A stretch of DNA of 9,884 bases from Candidatus Jordarchaeia archaeon. GTDB lineage: Archaea; Asgardarchaeota; Jordiarchaeia; Jordiarchaeales; Freyrarchaeaceae. The notes below the pieces were generated by a model. It was not told where the DNA came from. It was given only the letters and a program-made list of their open reading frames with translations, and did no database searches. The stretch is taken from contig JAHAWR010000027.1 of assembly GCA_018383835.1 (NCBI GenBank), forward strand, positions 1-9,884, read 5' to 3'. The position numbers were made by a program, and so were the translations under genes. Positions 1 to 7,153 of the stretch are shown one piece after another; within the stretch, counting starts at the first letter, position 1, and each line of letters begins with the position of its first letter.

Positions 1-1
1 G

Positions 2-343
2 GCAGGAGGAATGGGCGTCCTTCTGCGCCGTCCATTTCTTGACGTGCATTTAGTGGAATATGCTGTTAGGATTCCGCCACAATGCAAGGTGGCTGTAAAG
101 AACGGAGAATACGTTAGGAAGTATGTTTTGAGAAAGGTGGCTGAGCGCCTTCACGTCCCTAGATCCGCTGTTGAAAGGAGGAAATTAGCGCTGCAGTATG
201 GTTCCGGAGTCGATAAGGCGCTGAGGAAGATCGCCCTTAGGAGAGGATTCACTAGGAAGAAGGCAAGGGAGGTAGGTTTTAAAGGGGGGCTTGAACACTT
301 TTTAGAGGCGATAAAGCTAAAAGCCTCGCTTCAGCTCTATTAA
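2..343 (+). CDS. Asparagine synthetase-like protein, C-terminal fragment (5' end outside window)
   Basis: The frame is open from the window edge, so this is the 3' end of a longer gene. The ATG at 11 sits in the middle of a conserved domain and one base after an AGGAGG-like string, too close to be used; I do not take it as the start. The visible residues match the end of the ATP-pyrophosphatase (synthetase) domain of the AsnB family: RRPFLD, then LVEYAVRIPP, then a basic stretch and ALQYGSG, an ending typical of archaeal asparagine-synthetase homologues. Such enzymes adenylate a carboxylate and transfer an amide or amine. The N-terminal glutaminase domain and the ATP-binding loop lie outside the window, so substrate and completeness cannot be judged. 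It is followed after 23 nt by an aminotransferase on the same strand, so the two are probably co-transcribed and both concern amino-acid nitrogen. I am fairly sure of the family, not of the exact reaction. Confidence 0.75.
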   Translation, partial: AGGMGVLLRRPFLDVHLVEYAVRIPPQCKVAVKNGEYVRKYVLRKVAERLHVPRSAVERRKLALQYGSGVDKALRKIALRRGFTRKKAREVGFKGGLEHFLEAIKLKASLQLY

Positions 344-366
344 GGGTAAAAGCTGGAGGATTACGA

Positions 367-1545
367 GTGACTCTAGGAAGTAATAGAGTTTCGATGATAA
401 AATACGCAATAAGGGATCTCGTAAACTACGCTAAGAAGCTCGAAAATGAGGGGAGAAAAATAATATACTTAAACATAGGCGATCCAGCCCTTTTCTTTGA
501 GACACCACTCCACATAAGGGAGGCACTTGCCAAGGCTGCGATGGAGGGAAAATCCTATTATGCTCCCTCAGAGGGCCTCCCGGAGCTTAGGGAGGCAATA
601 TGCAGAAAGGAGCAGGAGATTAACGGAGTAAGTGGATTAACACCTGATGACGTGGTTGTTACGGCGGGGGTTTCTGAGGGAATCCAGCTGGTTTTACTAT
701 CAGTGGCTGATGTCGGCGACGAAATACTGATTCCTGATCCATCCTATCCTCCGTATGTTTCTTATTCTTTCCTTAGCGGGATTAAACCAAGAACTTATAG
801 GTGCTTGGAGGGGGATGGATGGAGGCCTGACGTCGACGACATAAGAAGTAAAATGGGGGAAAAAGTGAAAGCAATAGTTTTGATTAACCCGAATAATCCT
901 TCAGGTGCTGTTTACTCGGAGAAAAAAGTGAAAGAAATTATAGATGTTGCTGGGGAGTATGGTATCCCGGTGATTTCAGACGAGATTTATGATCAAATAA
1001 TTTATGATGGATGTTTCAGGAGTACTGCATCCCTCTCTGATGATGTGCCAGTAATAGGGCTTAATGGCCTCTCGAAAACACATCTTATCACTGGTTGGAG
1101 GCTGGGCTACGTCTACTTCTATGACCCGGAGGGGGTTCTCGGCGGTGTGAAGGAAGGAGTTAAGAAAATGGCGCGGATGAGGCTTTCAGTAAATACACCG
1201 GCTCAGGTGGCTGGAGTCGTAGCACTTAACGGCCCTAAGGAACATGTTAGAGAGCTGGTTTCATCGTTGAAGGAAAGGAGGGATTACTCGTTTAAGCGTT
1301 TAAGCGAGTTTCCAAACGTTTACTGTAATAAGCCGCAAGGGACATTTTACATATTTCCGAAAATTAATCTGGAAAAGTGGAGGAGTGACGAGGAATTCGT
1401 AGTAGAGTTACTTAAGAATAAGGGTGTGCTCATTGTAAGCGGTTCCGGTTTCGGAGAAGAAGGAAGAGGACATGTGAGGATAGTATTCTTGCCTCCTATA
1501 GAATTGCTGGAGGAGGCATTCGACAAGATAGAAGAATTTTTTTAG
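367..1545 (+). CDS. Alanine aminotransferase-like class I PLP aminotransferase
   Basis: This 392-residue cytosolic enzyme has the full length and motif order of fold-type I aminotransferases and reads very like the alanine aminotransferase of Pyrococcus. That enzyme interconverts alanine and 2-oxoglutarate with pyruvate and glutamate. Visible motifs: NIGDP near residue 37, YYAPSEGLPELR (substrate and PLP region), NPNNPSG with N177, DEIYD with D205 and Y208 (PLP ring contacts), GLSK with the Schiff-base lysine K237, GWRLGY with R245 (phosphate), and a C-terminal HVRIVFLPP carrying the probable carboxylate-binding arginine. The GTG start is set by GGAGGA at 355-360, six bases upstream. A close relative acting on other small amino acids is possible; the family call is secure. 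The gene follows the asparagine-synthetase-like gene closely. A run of seven T at 1537-1543 overlaps the TAG stop and probably ends the transcript before the convergent gene. Confidence 0.93.
   Translation: MTLGSNRVSMIKYAIRDLVNYAKKLENEGRKIIYLNIGDPALFFETPLHIREALAKAAMEGKSYYAPSEGLPELREAICRKEQEINGVSGLTPDDVVVTAGVSEGIQLVLLSVADVGDEILIPDPSYPPYVSYSFLSGIKPRTYRCLEGDGWRPDVDDIRSKMGEKVKAIVLINPNNPSGAVYSEKKVKEIIDVAGEYGIPVISDEIYDQIIYDGCFRSTASLSDDVPVIGLNGLSKTHLITGWRLGYVYFYDPEGVLGGVKEGVKKMARMRLSVNTPAQVAGVVALNGPKEHVRELVSSLKERRDYSFKRLSEFPNVYCNKPQGTFYIFPKINLEKWRSDEEFVVELLKNKGVLIVSGSGFGEEGRGHVRIVFLPPIELLEEAFDKIEEFF
1537..1543 (+). terminator. T-run terminator overlapping the aminotransferase stop codon
   Basis: Seven consecutive T residues run into the TAG stop of the aminotransferase gene. 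Archaeal RNA polymerase terminates at short T-runs without needing a hairpin, and only 37 bp separate this gene from the convergent gene, so termination here is plausible. This is inferred from base composition only. Confidence 0.4.
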
Positions 1546-1582
1546 AGGGCAACTGATGGACTAAATTGGGGGGATTATGGGT

Positions 1583-2593
1583 TTAGATTATGATTGGTGG
1601 TTCCCTTGTCTCTCTCTTTGGAGGACCATAAACCTTTATTTTACACCCGTCCTCCTTGTTGGTGATCTCGACATGTAAGCCGTGAAGTTTTCCGATTTCT
1701 TCACCTCTCATCTGGCAGATCACGCATGGGAACTCTGGTGGAAGGTTTAGGATGGCTTTATATTTTTCCTTGAATTTTGATGCTATGCACTCTACACTGG
1801 ATTCGAAGGTGTTTTCGGTTAGTTTTTCGACTTTAACACTTGCCCCCATGAGGCGACATTGAGAAATGAAAAGCTTAATTAGCTCTTTGAAGTCTGTTTC
1901 CTTAACTTTGCTCCAAGATTCTCTTATCAAGGAGCGGTAGTATCCCCAGAGCTCGTCAGCTCTTTTCTTAGCTTTCTCCGTGATGAATGACACCGCTATA
2001 CCCCAGAGAAGCATGAGGCTAGAAACGGTTTTCTCCCATTTCTCCGGAAAAGGCATATCTTGTATGGTTAACTCCTTTACGGGCTCAACTTCCTCGCGGG
2101 GGGGAGCGGGTTCCTCTTTAACTGTCAGCTCACTGACTTTAAAGAAGTCTTGGACGGACTTACTAACAGTTCCTTTAGGCTCCTTTACTTCGGCTTCAGC
2201 TCTAGGAGCTGGAGGATGGGGTTCTTCTATCGTGCCTGCTGCTTCGTGCGGAGTAACCTCCGGTTGCTGGGGGGGAGGCTGTGGTGCTGCTTGCTCTTGT
2301 GGAGGCGCCGCCGTTATGGGCATCTGTCTAACCTTAGCTTCCCTAATGAGGTTGCTTAGAGCCCTCATTATGGCATAGTGGGAAGGAGGGGTGGCGAGGC
2401 TGCTGTAGATGATAGAGGTTAACACGTTTATGTCCAGTGTTCCGGTTTTTTTGACGGCTATAACCTCTCTTCCCCTAAATATGCAGACAGCCCAATCTCC
2501 CTCCACTTTGCCTATCTGAACAACATAAGAGGTTCCAGCGATCAACGACCTTCTACTCCAAGGTTCAAATTCAACCTCCACTTCGCCCGACAT
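1583..2593 (-). CDS. Unknown two-domain protein with Pro/Glu/Gln-rich linker and C-terminal CxxC
   Basis: I do not recognise this 336-residue protein. Three parts are visible. Residues 1-90 form a compact alpha/beta-looking domain (alternating hydrophobic strands, then two helices). Residues about 92-178 are a low-complexity, probably disordered linker rich in Pro, Gln, Glu and Ala. Residues about 180-336 begin with an amphipathic helical stretch (hydrophobic patch near 190-205 with three helices after it) and end in a beta-rich part carrying C269, C290-x2-C293 and C317, which could bind a metal or be redox-active. No signal peptide or clear membrane span is seen. The ATG at 2593 has AAGGATG a few bases upstream. 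It lies 72 nt downstream of the 847-residue gene on the same strand, so the two are probably co-transcribed and may work together; a flexible linker joining two small domains suggests a tether or adaptor. Function is open. Confidence 0.8.
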   Translation of the reverse strand: MSGEVEVEFEPWSRRSLIAGTSYVVQIGKVEGDWAVCIFRGREVIAVKKTGTLDINVLTSIIYSSLATPPSHYAIMRALSNLIREAKVRQMPITAAPPQEQAAPQPPPQQPEVTPHEAAGTIEEPHPPAPRAEAEVKEPKGTVSKSVQDFFKVSELTVKEEPAPPREEVEPVKELTIQDMPFPEKWEKTVSSLMLLWGIAVSFITEKAKKRADELWGYYRSLIRESWSKVKETDFKELIKLFISQCRLMGASVKVEKLTENTFESSVECIASKFKEKYKAILNLPPEFPCVICQMRGEEIGKLHGLHVEITNKEDGCKIKVYGPPKRETREPPIII

Positions 2594-2665
2594 TCTTCAG
2601 CATCCTTCCATCACTTTTCAAAGGAAATTATGTTAAACCAGTTCAATAAATCTTTCTTCAAGCTG

Positions 2666-5209
2666 CTAGCCGGGGAAAATTGTGTTAAGCAAGCTTTTAA
2701 CTGCATTGTCGAGTACGCTGGCTTTTACTTCACTTAAACGTACATGGTTTTTTTCCCCCAGAACAGGAATATCGTTTGTTCCTACGCTTATAAAGGCAGT
2801 TCTAACCCTGCTATCTTTTTTCAGCGTCTCAGCGGCCTTTACCACCTCATCAAGGTTTTCGTTAGGAACTATGAAGAGAACGAGGAATGGGACGTCTTCC
2901 TTCAAGTCTCCTAGCAGCTCTTCTACTTTATTTATTGCCTCAGGTAGTTTCCCCCTGCCCTTACACCCCGCCCTGCACATGTCGGATATGTGGGACGAGA
3001 GAACCTTTAACATGATGTTCTGTTTTTGAGGGGTTATTTCCAAGTAGGGGGAGACCCTTCGCCTCTCAAGTATAGAGAATATGTTTATTTCGTCTGAGCA
3101 CGTTAGGAGGAAAACCTTGCTCAGACGGCTAACTTTAACCATTTTTACTAGAAGGTAAGATAAGGCAAAGGAGGAGGCAAGAGCGCGGCTAGCTTCCTTC
3201 CCGCAAAGCTCCTCGGTTCTCATGGAGAGTACGTACTTTAGCTCCTCAACCACAGCAGGTTCGATTGGGATAACCCCCTTCCCCATGTTCTCTGAAAGGT
3301 CTAGTACTAGGAATAAGTTGTAGGGTGTAAGGGCACCCTTGGAGACGACTGTTATTTTTGTTTCGCCTTTCTTAACTACTCCAGCCGTTAAGAATGAGGG
3401 ATCTAGCTTTGCAACAGTCACAGTGTAGGGCATGTCTTCGCCTATTAGAAGCACCAGCCGGGAGTCTTGCCCTACTATGATGTCGTCCAGCACATTCTCT
3501 ATCACCTTTTCTGCCTCTGGCAGCTTTTCTTCATCATCAAGTAGCAAGGTTACTTCCCTGAGGGTGGGTACATCGCCTTCAAACTTTTCAATCTGGAGAG
3601 TGTCGCCATCGAAAACATACCAAGTGTTTATTATTCTTTCGTCAACCCAGAGTTCGCCCCCCGGAACTTCCTCTCCTAGCTTTATGGGGACAATGTACCA
3701 ATCTCCAGTTAGAGTGGTTCTAGCAAGCACTAGGTCGCCATCCTTTAAGCCAAGTAAATGCATGTCTTCTTTATTCATTAGTGCAAACTTACCATTGAGG
3801 TTAAATGTGTGAACGGTGAGGGCATTAATATCGTCGTAACTTATCATGCCCTTTTCCTTATAGTGCTCAACAAACCACTTCAACCATTTTTCCACATCCT
3901 CGCCAGAGGACAGTTTGGATGCATTGGAGATAGCCGCCTGTATCTCTGGTTGCCTGAGCACATCCTCCGTGAACCTGTTCCTCGATCTCCTAACAATATC
4001 CTGCCTCAGTAGGAGTAGGGTTAATGTGTCGCTGCCTTCTTCTGAGAGGAGAAGCATGCCTCCAAACTTTTCCCCTTTAACAGAGGAAAGAACGAGAAAA
4101 CATTTATTTGGGTCTACACGTTCATCGCTTAAGCTCGCTAAATAATCGCATGTAGCTAATGATATAGAATTTCTCCTCATCACGTGAAGTATGATGCTCC
4201 TGAGGGAGGAGAGAAGCAGCTTAGCGGCCGCCCCGTTGGCGACGACACATTTTTCATCACTTTCCACGTCTCCTTTCCGCTGCGCTTTCAGAGGGAGAAA
4301 GGATACCGCGTTTAGACCCATAATCCATCTTAGCGCTCTTAATCCTCCAGGGAGGTCTTCGCTAAGAAGAAAAGTGAGAAGGTTTGTGACGTCACGTGTA
4401 CTTGAGTAAGGGAAGCCTGTTCCAAAGATTAAATGCTTAAACCACTCCTTGTCAAGTTCGCAAAGACCGTAGACCAGCTGCTTCAGAACAGTTAATTGTA
4501 GAGAGGAAACACACAGGAAGACGTTTTTGACGCCCATTAAGCCATAAAGGTCGAACCTTATTTTTTCCCTCAGGTACGGGACAAGGATAAGTGGGTTCTC
4601 TAGTCTTCCGCCAACTTCGTTTTGCTCAATGAACTTCTCCAGCAAGTCCAATTCGCGTCTACTGAAAACTTCAACGATCAGCGGCATTCTAAAGTAGGAT
4701 AGGTCGGAATAAAGCGTTGCAAACCACGATGCGTTATCGAACTTGGTTCTTACCCCCCGATACCCTTCTGAGGCGATGCCCAGTACGTCAGGCACCTCTT
4801 CCGGGAGAATGTATCTGAAGGGGGACGTGTTAAATGCACTTGAACCCTGAAGCCACCTTAGCACTAGGGTATTATTCCGGGAAACTTCTTGAGTTACAAA
4901 CTCTACACTTCCCCCGCTACTAGCTATCTTTGTCACGAATGGGGATATGAGAAACTCGTCGACAAAACTACTAAGCTCCCTGAAGTGTACTTCCTTAAAG
5001 TCGAGGAGGGTGCTGGAGTTAAACCTAGTGATCCGGTGTTTGAGGGATGCGCCTCCGAGAAGGAGCTCGCCTTCCAGCTCTTTTATAAATCCATGTAGAC
5101 TGCTTAAATTGTAGTTTTTACTAACTGTTCCAGAGCCTACTCCAATTTGAGCGTCGACGTCTACAATGTAGACTTCTTCCTCGCGGCCTCCAGAATTCAC
5201 AAGAAGCAA
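2666..5209 (-). CDS. Multidomain protein: degenerate amidohydrolase-like barrel + Cdc48-type N-domain + VWA-like domain
   Basis: Three recognisable regions occur in this 847-residue protein. Residues about 12-305 resemble an amidohydrolase-2 TIM barrel: IVDVDAQIG at 15-23 stands where D-x-H-x-H binds metal, and IFGTGFPY at 261-268 stands where FGTDFPY is usual, followed by a closing LRWIMGLNA helix. The metal-binding His and Asp residues are all replaced, so catalysis is unlikely. Residues about 465-625 align with the Cdc48/p97 N-domain: FALMNKEDMHLLGLKDGD (double-psi barrel), GELWVDERIINTW, then a second subdomain with VGQDSRLVLLIG and MPYTVTVAKLDP. No Walker motifs or AAA module follow. Residues about 628-847 look like a von Willebrand A fold beginning LFLVLDLSEN (D637-x-S639-x-N641) but lack the usual MIDAS Thr and Asp. 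The start is a TTG at 5209 with GAGG upstream; GTG four codons in is an alternative. A role as a binding or adaptor protein is my inference; no named family is known to me. Confidence 0.85.
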   Translation of the reverse strand: MLLVNSGGREEEVYIVDVDAQIGVGSGTVSKNYNLSSLHGFIKELEGELLLGGASLKHRITRFNSSTLLDFKEVHFRELSSFVDEFLISPFVTKIASSGGSVEFVTQEVSRNNTLVLRWLQGSSAFNTSPFRYILPEEVPDVLGIASEGYRGVRTKFDNASWFATLYSDLSYFRMPLIVEVFSRRELDLLEKFIEQNEVGGRLENPLILVPYLREKIRFDLYGLMGVKNVFLCVSSLQLTVLKQLVYGLCELDKEWFKHLIFGTGFPYSSTRDVTNLLTFLLSEDLPGGLRALRWIMGLNAVSFLPLKAQRKGDVESDEKCVVANGAAAKLLLSSLRSIILHVMRRNSISLATCDYLASLSDERVDPNKCFLVLSSVKGEKFGGMLLLSEEGSDTLTLLLLRQDIVRRSRNRFTEDVLRQPEIQAAISNASKLSSGEDVEKWLKWFVEHYKEKGMISYDDINALTVHTFNLNGKFALMNKEDMHLLGLKDGDLVLARTTLTGDWYIVPIKLGEEVPGGELWVDERIINTWYVFDGDTLQIEKFEGDVPTLREVTLLLDDEEKLPEAEKVIENVLDDIIVGQDSRLVLLIGEDMPYTVTVAKLDPSFLTAGVVKKGETKITVVSKGALTPYNLFLVLDLSENMGKGVIPIEPAVVEELKYVLSMRTEELCGKEASRALASSFALSYLLVKMVKVSRLSKVFLLTCSDEINIFSILERRRVSPYLEITPQKQNIMLKVLSSHISDMCRAGCKGRGKLPEAINKVEELLGDLKEDVPFLVLFIVPNENLDEVVKAAETLKKDSRVRTAFISVGTNDIPVLGEKNHVRLSEVKASVLDNAVKSLLNTIFPG

Positions 5210-5219
5210 TTTTTCTTCC

Positions 5220-5232
5220 CTCGTCTAACGAG
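5220..5232. promoter_or_regulatory. Inverted repeat next to the ribosome-binding site of the 847-residue gene
   Basis: CTCGT-CTA-ACGAG is a perfect 5-bp inverted repeat with a 3-nt spacer. It lies 11-23 nt upstream of the TTG start and its minus-strand copy runs into the GAGGG that serves as Shine-Dalgarno. It could be a small operator or an RNA hairpin that affects ribosome access. Five base pairs can arise by chance. Confidence 0.35.
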
Positions 5233-5237
5233 CAGAT

Positions 5238-5249
5238 AGGGAGTTCCCT
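5238..5249. promoter_or_regulatory. Inverted repeat at the predicted transcription start of the 847-residue gene
   Basis: AGGGA-GT-TCCCT is a perfect 5-bp inverted repeat with a 2-nt spacer, five bases from the neighbouring CTCGT repeat. It coincides with the start site expected about 25 nt downstream of the minus-strand TATA box at 5266-5271, a position where archaeal repressors often bind. Regulatory use is inferred from position only. Confidence 0.35.
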
Positions 5250-5263
5250 GATAAAAATGTTAC

Positions 5264-5280
5264 ACTTTATACCTTTAATT
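5264..5280 (-). promoter_or_regulatory. Promoter (BRE/TATA) of the 847-residue gene
   Basis: Read on the minus strand, AATTAAAGG-TATAAA-GT has a purine-rich BRE followed by a TATA box (5271-5266). A start about 25 nt downstream falls near 5243 and leaves a leader of about 34 nt before the TTG codon. It is divergent from the slipin promoter 80 bp away. Confidence 0.5.
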
Positions 5281-5345
5281 TTTACCTTCAAGTTCCTTTT
5301 GAGGACAAACTTGTGGCTTTTAACAGAAAATGGAAACATTCTTAA

Positions 5346-5358
5346 ACTTCTATAAGCC
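5346..5358 (+). promoter_or_regulatory. Promoter (TATA) of the slipin gene
   Basis: CTTC-TATAAG at 5347-5356 is the best TATA-like element ahead of the slipin gene. A start about 25 nt downstream (near 5378) would give a leader of about 27 nt containing the strong GGGAGGAG ribosome-binding site. Confidence 0.45.
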
Positions 5359-5404
5359 TCCGTATGAATAAGGATTTCCGGGTGGATGAGAGGGAGGAGT
5401 TAAG

Positions 5405-6352
5405 GTGCTGCCACTTCAAGTGGATGTAACATCCATAATTGCTGCCTTAATAGTCATAGTCCTTTTCGTACTAATCATTCTTATAAGTGGGCTAAGAGTA
5501 TTGCGGGAGTATGAGAGAGGAGTTATTTTCAGGCTGGGGAAAGTTCTTCCAAAGGAGAAGGGGCCGGGAATCATCTTCATAATCCCTTTCATTGATAGGA
5601 TGGTGAAGGTGGATCTGAGAGAAGACTATTTTGATGTTCCACATCAAAGATGCATCACGAAGGATAACGCGCCAGTAGACATAGATGCCATAATATACCA
5701 CAAAGTGATTTCTCCAATTGACTCGGTTATTAAGGTTGCAAACTGGAGGCTCGCAGCGGTTGGGATAGCCCAAACAACCCTTCGTTCGGTTGTAGGGGAC
5801 ATAAACCTAGACCAAGTTCTTGCCGAGAGGGAAAAAATAAACACCGTCCTTCAAGAGAAACTTGACGAGGTTACTGCGAGGTGGGGGGTCAAGGTTACAG
5901 GGGTTGAAATAAGGGAGATTCTGCCTCCGACATCAGTGCTGGATGCGATGATACGGCAAATGGAGGCGGAACGGATTAGGAGGGCTATAGTGACCGAGGC
6001 GAACGGAAAGAGGGAGTCGGCTATTCTTATTGCTGAAGGAGAGAAACAGGCGATGATCACGAAAGCAGAAGCTAAACGGAGGGCTCTAAGTATAAGAGCT
6101 GAGGGGAGCAAGCAAGCCATGATCCTCCGAGCTGAGGGATACGCTCAAGCATTAGAGAGGATCGTATCAGTGGCTAAGACCGTGGACGAAAAAACGATGG
6201 CGCTTCAGTATATTGAAACCCTTAACAAGATAGGCGACAAAAATGCCAGAAAGTATGTGATACCCAGTGAGGCGCTTGAGGCCCTAAAGCAAATAGGACG
6301 GGGAATACCTAGAGCAACAAACCCCGGAAAGCAAGAGGATAGTGCAAAGTAA
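5405..6352 (+). CDS. Slipin / stomatin-like SPFH membrane protein
   Basis: This 315-residue protein has the standard slipin layout. An N-terminal hydrophobic segment (residues about 9-30) anchors it to the cytoplasmic membrane. An SPFH/prohibitin domain follows (about 31-200), with EYERGVIFRLGK at the domain entry and ITKDNAPVDIDAI and the LRSVVGDINLDQVL region further in. After it comes a charged, Ala/Glu/Lys-rich coiled coil (about 180-255) with repeated AEG/EGxKQAMI units, and a C-terminal segment similar to the one cleaved in Pyrococcus p-stomatin. Slipins form large oligomers that organise membrane microdomains. The usual partner, an NfeD/STOPP membrane protease, is not adjacent here. 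The GTG start at 5405 is supported by GGAGG at 5393-5397 with seven bases spacing. The gene stands alone, divergent from the 847-residue gene, and its stop is three bases from the convergent corrinoid gene. Confidence 0.93.
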   Translation: MLPLQVDVTSIIAALIVIVLFVLIILISGLRVLREYERGVIFRLGKVLPKEKGPGIIFIIPFIDRMVKVDLREDYFDVPHQRCITKDNAPVDIDAIIYHKVISPIDSVIKVANWRLAAVGIAQTTLRSVVGDINLDQVLAEREKINTVLQEKLDEVTARWGVKVTGVEIREILPPTSVLDAMIRQMEAERIRRAIVTEANGKRESAILIAEGEKQAMITKAEAKRRALSIRAEGSKQAMILRAEGYAQALERIVSVAKTVDEKTMALQYIETLNKIGDKNARKYVIPSEALEALKQIGRGIPRATNPGKQEDSAK

Positions 6353-6355
6353 GGT

Positions 6356-7015
6356 TTATATATTTTTCATTGCCCACTTCTTGCATATTTCAACACCTTT
6401 AACTGCTGTCTCCGCATAAGCATCTGCCCCTAGTTCCTTTGCCATCTCATGTGTGAGAGCGGCTCCACCCACGATTACTTTGACTCTTCTCCTTAAGCTT
6501 GCTTTTTCGAGCATTTTAATGATGTCGCGTATTCCCGAAGCAGTGCTTGTCAGAAGAGCGGATATGCCAACTATCTCGGCGTTATTCTCCCTAACCGCTT
6601 CAACGAATTTTTCCGGAGGAACGTCTACTCCCAAATCAACGACCCTAAAACCTGCGGCCATCAGAAGAGTGGCGAAGATGTTTTTACCTATGTCATGCAA
6701 GTCGTTCATGACTGTCCCAATAACCACGACGCTTTCAGTTTCCCTCCCTGACCCCCTCTTCAAATATGGCTCAAGGATCTTCATCCCTCTTTTGAATATT
6801 TCCCCGCTGAAAATCAGCTCGCTTAAGAAATATTCTTGCGCCTCGTATTTCCTTCCCACTTCCTCCATGCCCTTCGCCATGGAATTTAAAATTTCAAGAG
6901 CAGATAAGCCGCATTCCAGACACTTGTTAATAAGTTCCTCAAGTTCTCCGCCATTGAGCAAAACTATGCAACGCTCTACTTCCTCGAGAAGCTGGCCCTT
7001 GGGAAGAGCAGACAC
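6356..7015 (-). CDS. Corrinoid (B12-binding) methyl-carrier protein, MtbC/MttC-like
   Basis: The protein is a two-domain corrinoid protein of the type that carries a methyl group between a substrate methyltransferase and an acceptor methyltransferase. A four-helix B12-binding-2 cap (GMEEVGRKYEAQEYFLSELI region) precedes a Rossmann-like cobalamin domain with the signature DLHDIGKN, whose histidine (H107 from this start) should be the lower cobalt ligand, then SALLTST and VGGAALT. Its substrate cannot be told because no methyltransferase gene is adjacent. The longest frame runs to a GTG at 7090 (244 residues), but neither that codon nor the ATG at 7075 has a ribosome-binding site. I choose the GTG at 7015: GAGGTG at 7028-7023 lies seven bases upstream and the 219-residue product matches the usual family length, with nothing conserved lost. 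A leaderless start further upstream cannot be excluded. Confidence 0.9.
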   Translation of the reverse strand: MSALPKGQLLEEVERCIVLLNGGELEELINKCLECGLSALEILNSMAKGMEEVGRKYEAQEYFLSELIFSGEIFKRGMKILEPYLKRGSGRETESVVVIGTVMNDLHDIGKNIFATLLMAAGFRVVDLGVDVPPEKFVEAVRENNAEIVGISALLTSTASGIRDIIKMLEKASLRRRVKVIVGGAALTHEMAKELGADAYAETAVKGVEICKKWAMKNI

Positions 7016-7132
7016 CCCAGCACACCTCTCTAAGAAAGTAAGAATGGGAGCAATGAAACATTGGGGATGGGGCATATTAGCTTGTCGCACTTAACGCTAT
7101 GAACCAGCAAATGCGGGGGAAAGGAAGGCAGG

Positions 7133-7142
7133 AAAAAGAAAA
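7133..7142 (-). terminator. T-run terminator downstream of the TFS-like gene
   Basis: On the minus strand TTTTCTTTTT begins 11 nt after the TAA stop of the TFS-like gene and precedes the corrinoid gene. It has the form of an archaeal T-run terminator, which would make the two genes separate transcripts. Confidence 0.45.
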
Positions 7143-7153
7143 GGATTTTTTAT

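Noticed and set aside
4..13. AGGAGG followed by ATG at the left edge as a real start
   Set aside because: The spacing is one base and the protein would begin inside the conserved synthetase domain; the frame is open to the window edge.
1980..2378. Plus-strand open frame opposite the 336-residue gene
   Set aside because: Its Gly/Cys/Ser-rich translation simply mirrors the Pro/Ala-rich linker codons on the other strand.
5121..5339. Minus-strand open frame of 72 codons at the divergent promoter
   Set aside because: It overlaps the 847-residue gene in another frame, has no ribosome-binding site and spans the promoter elements.
6453..7094. Long plus-strand open frame (213 codons)
   Set aside because: It is antisense to the corrinoid gene, whose motifs are unmistakable; the plus-strand translation is Ser/Thr/Pro-rich without domains.
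7091..7153. Frameshifted second zinc ribbon of the TFS-like gene
   Set aside because: No Cys-pair pattern is encoded after the stop in any minus-strand frame; a T-run terminator lies there instead.
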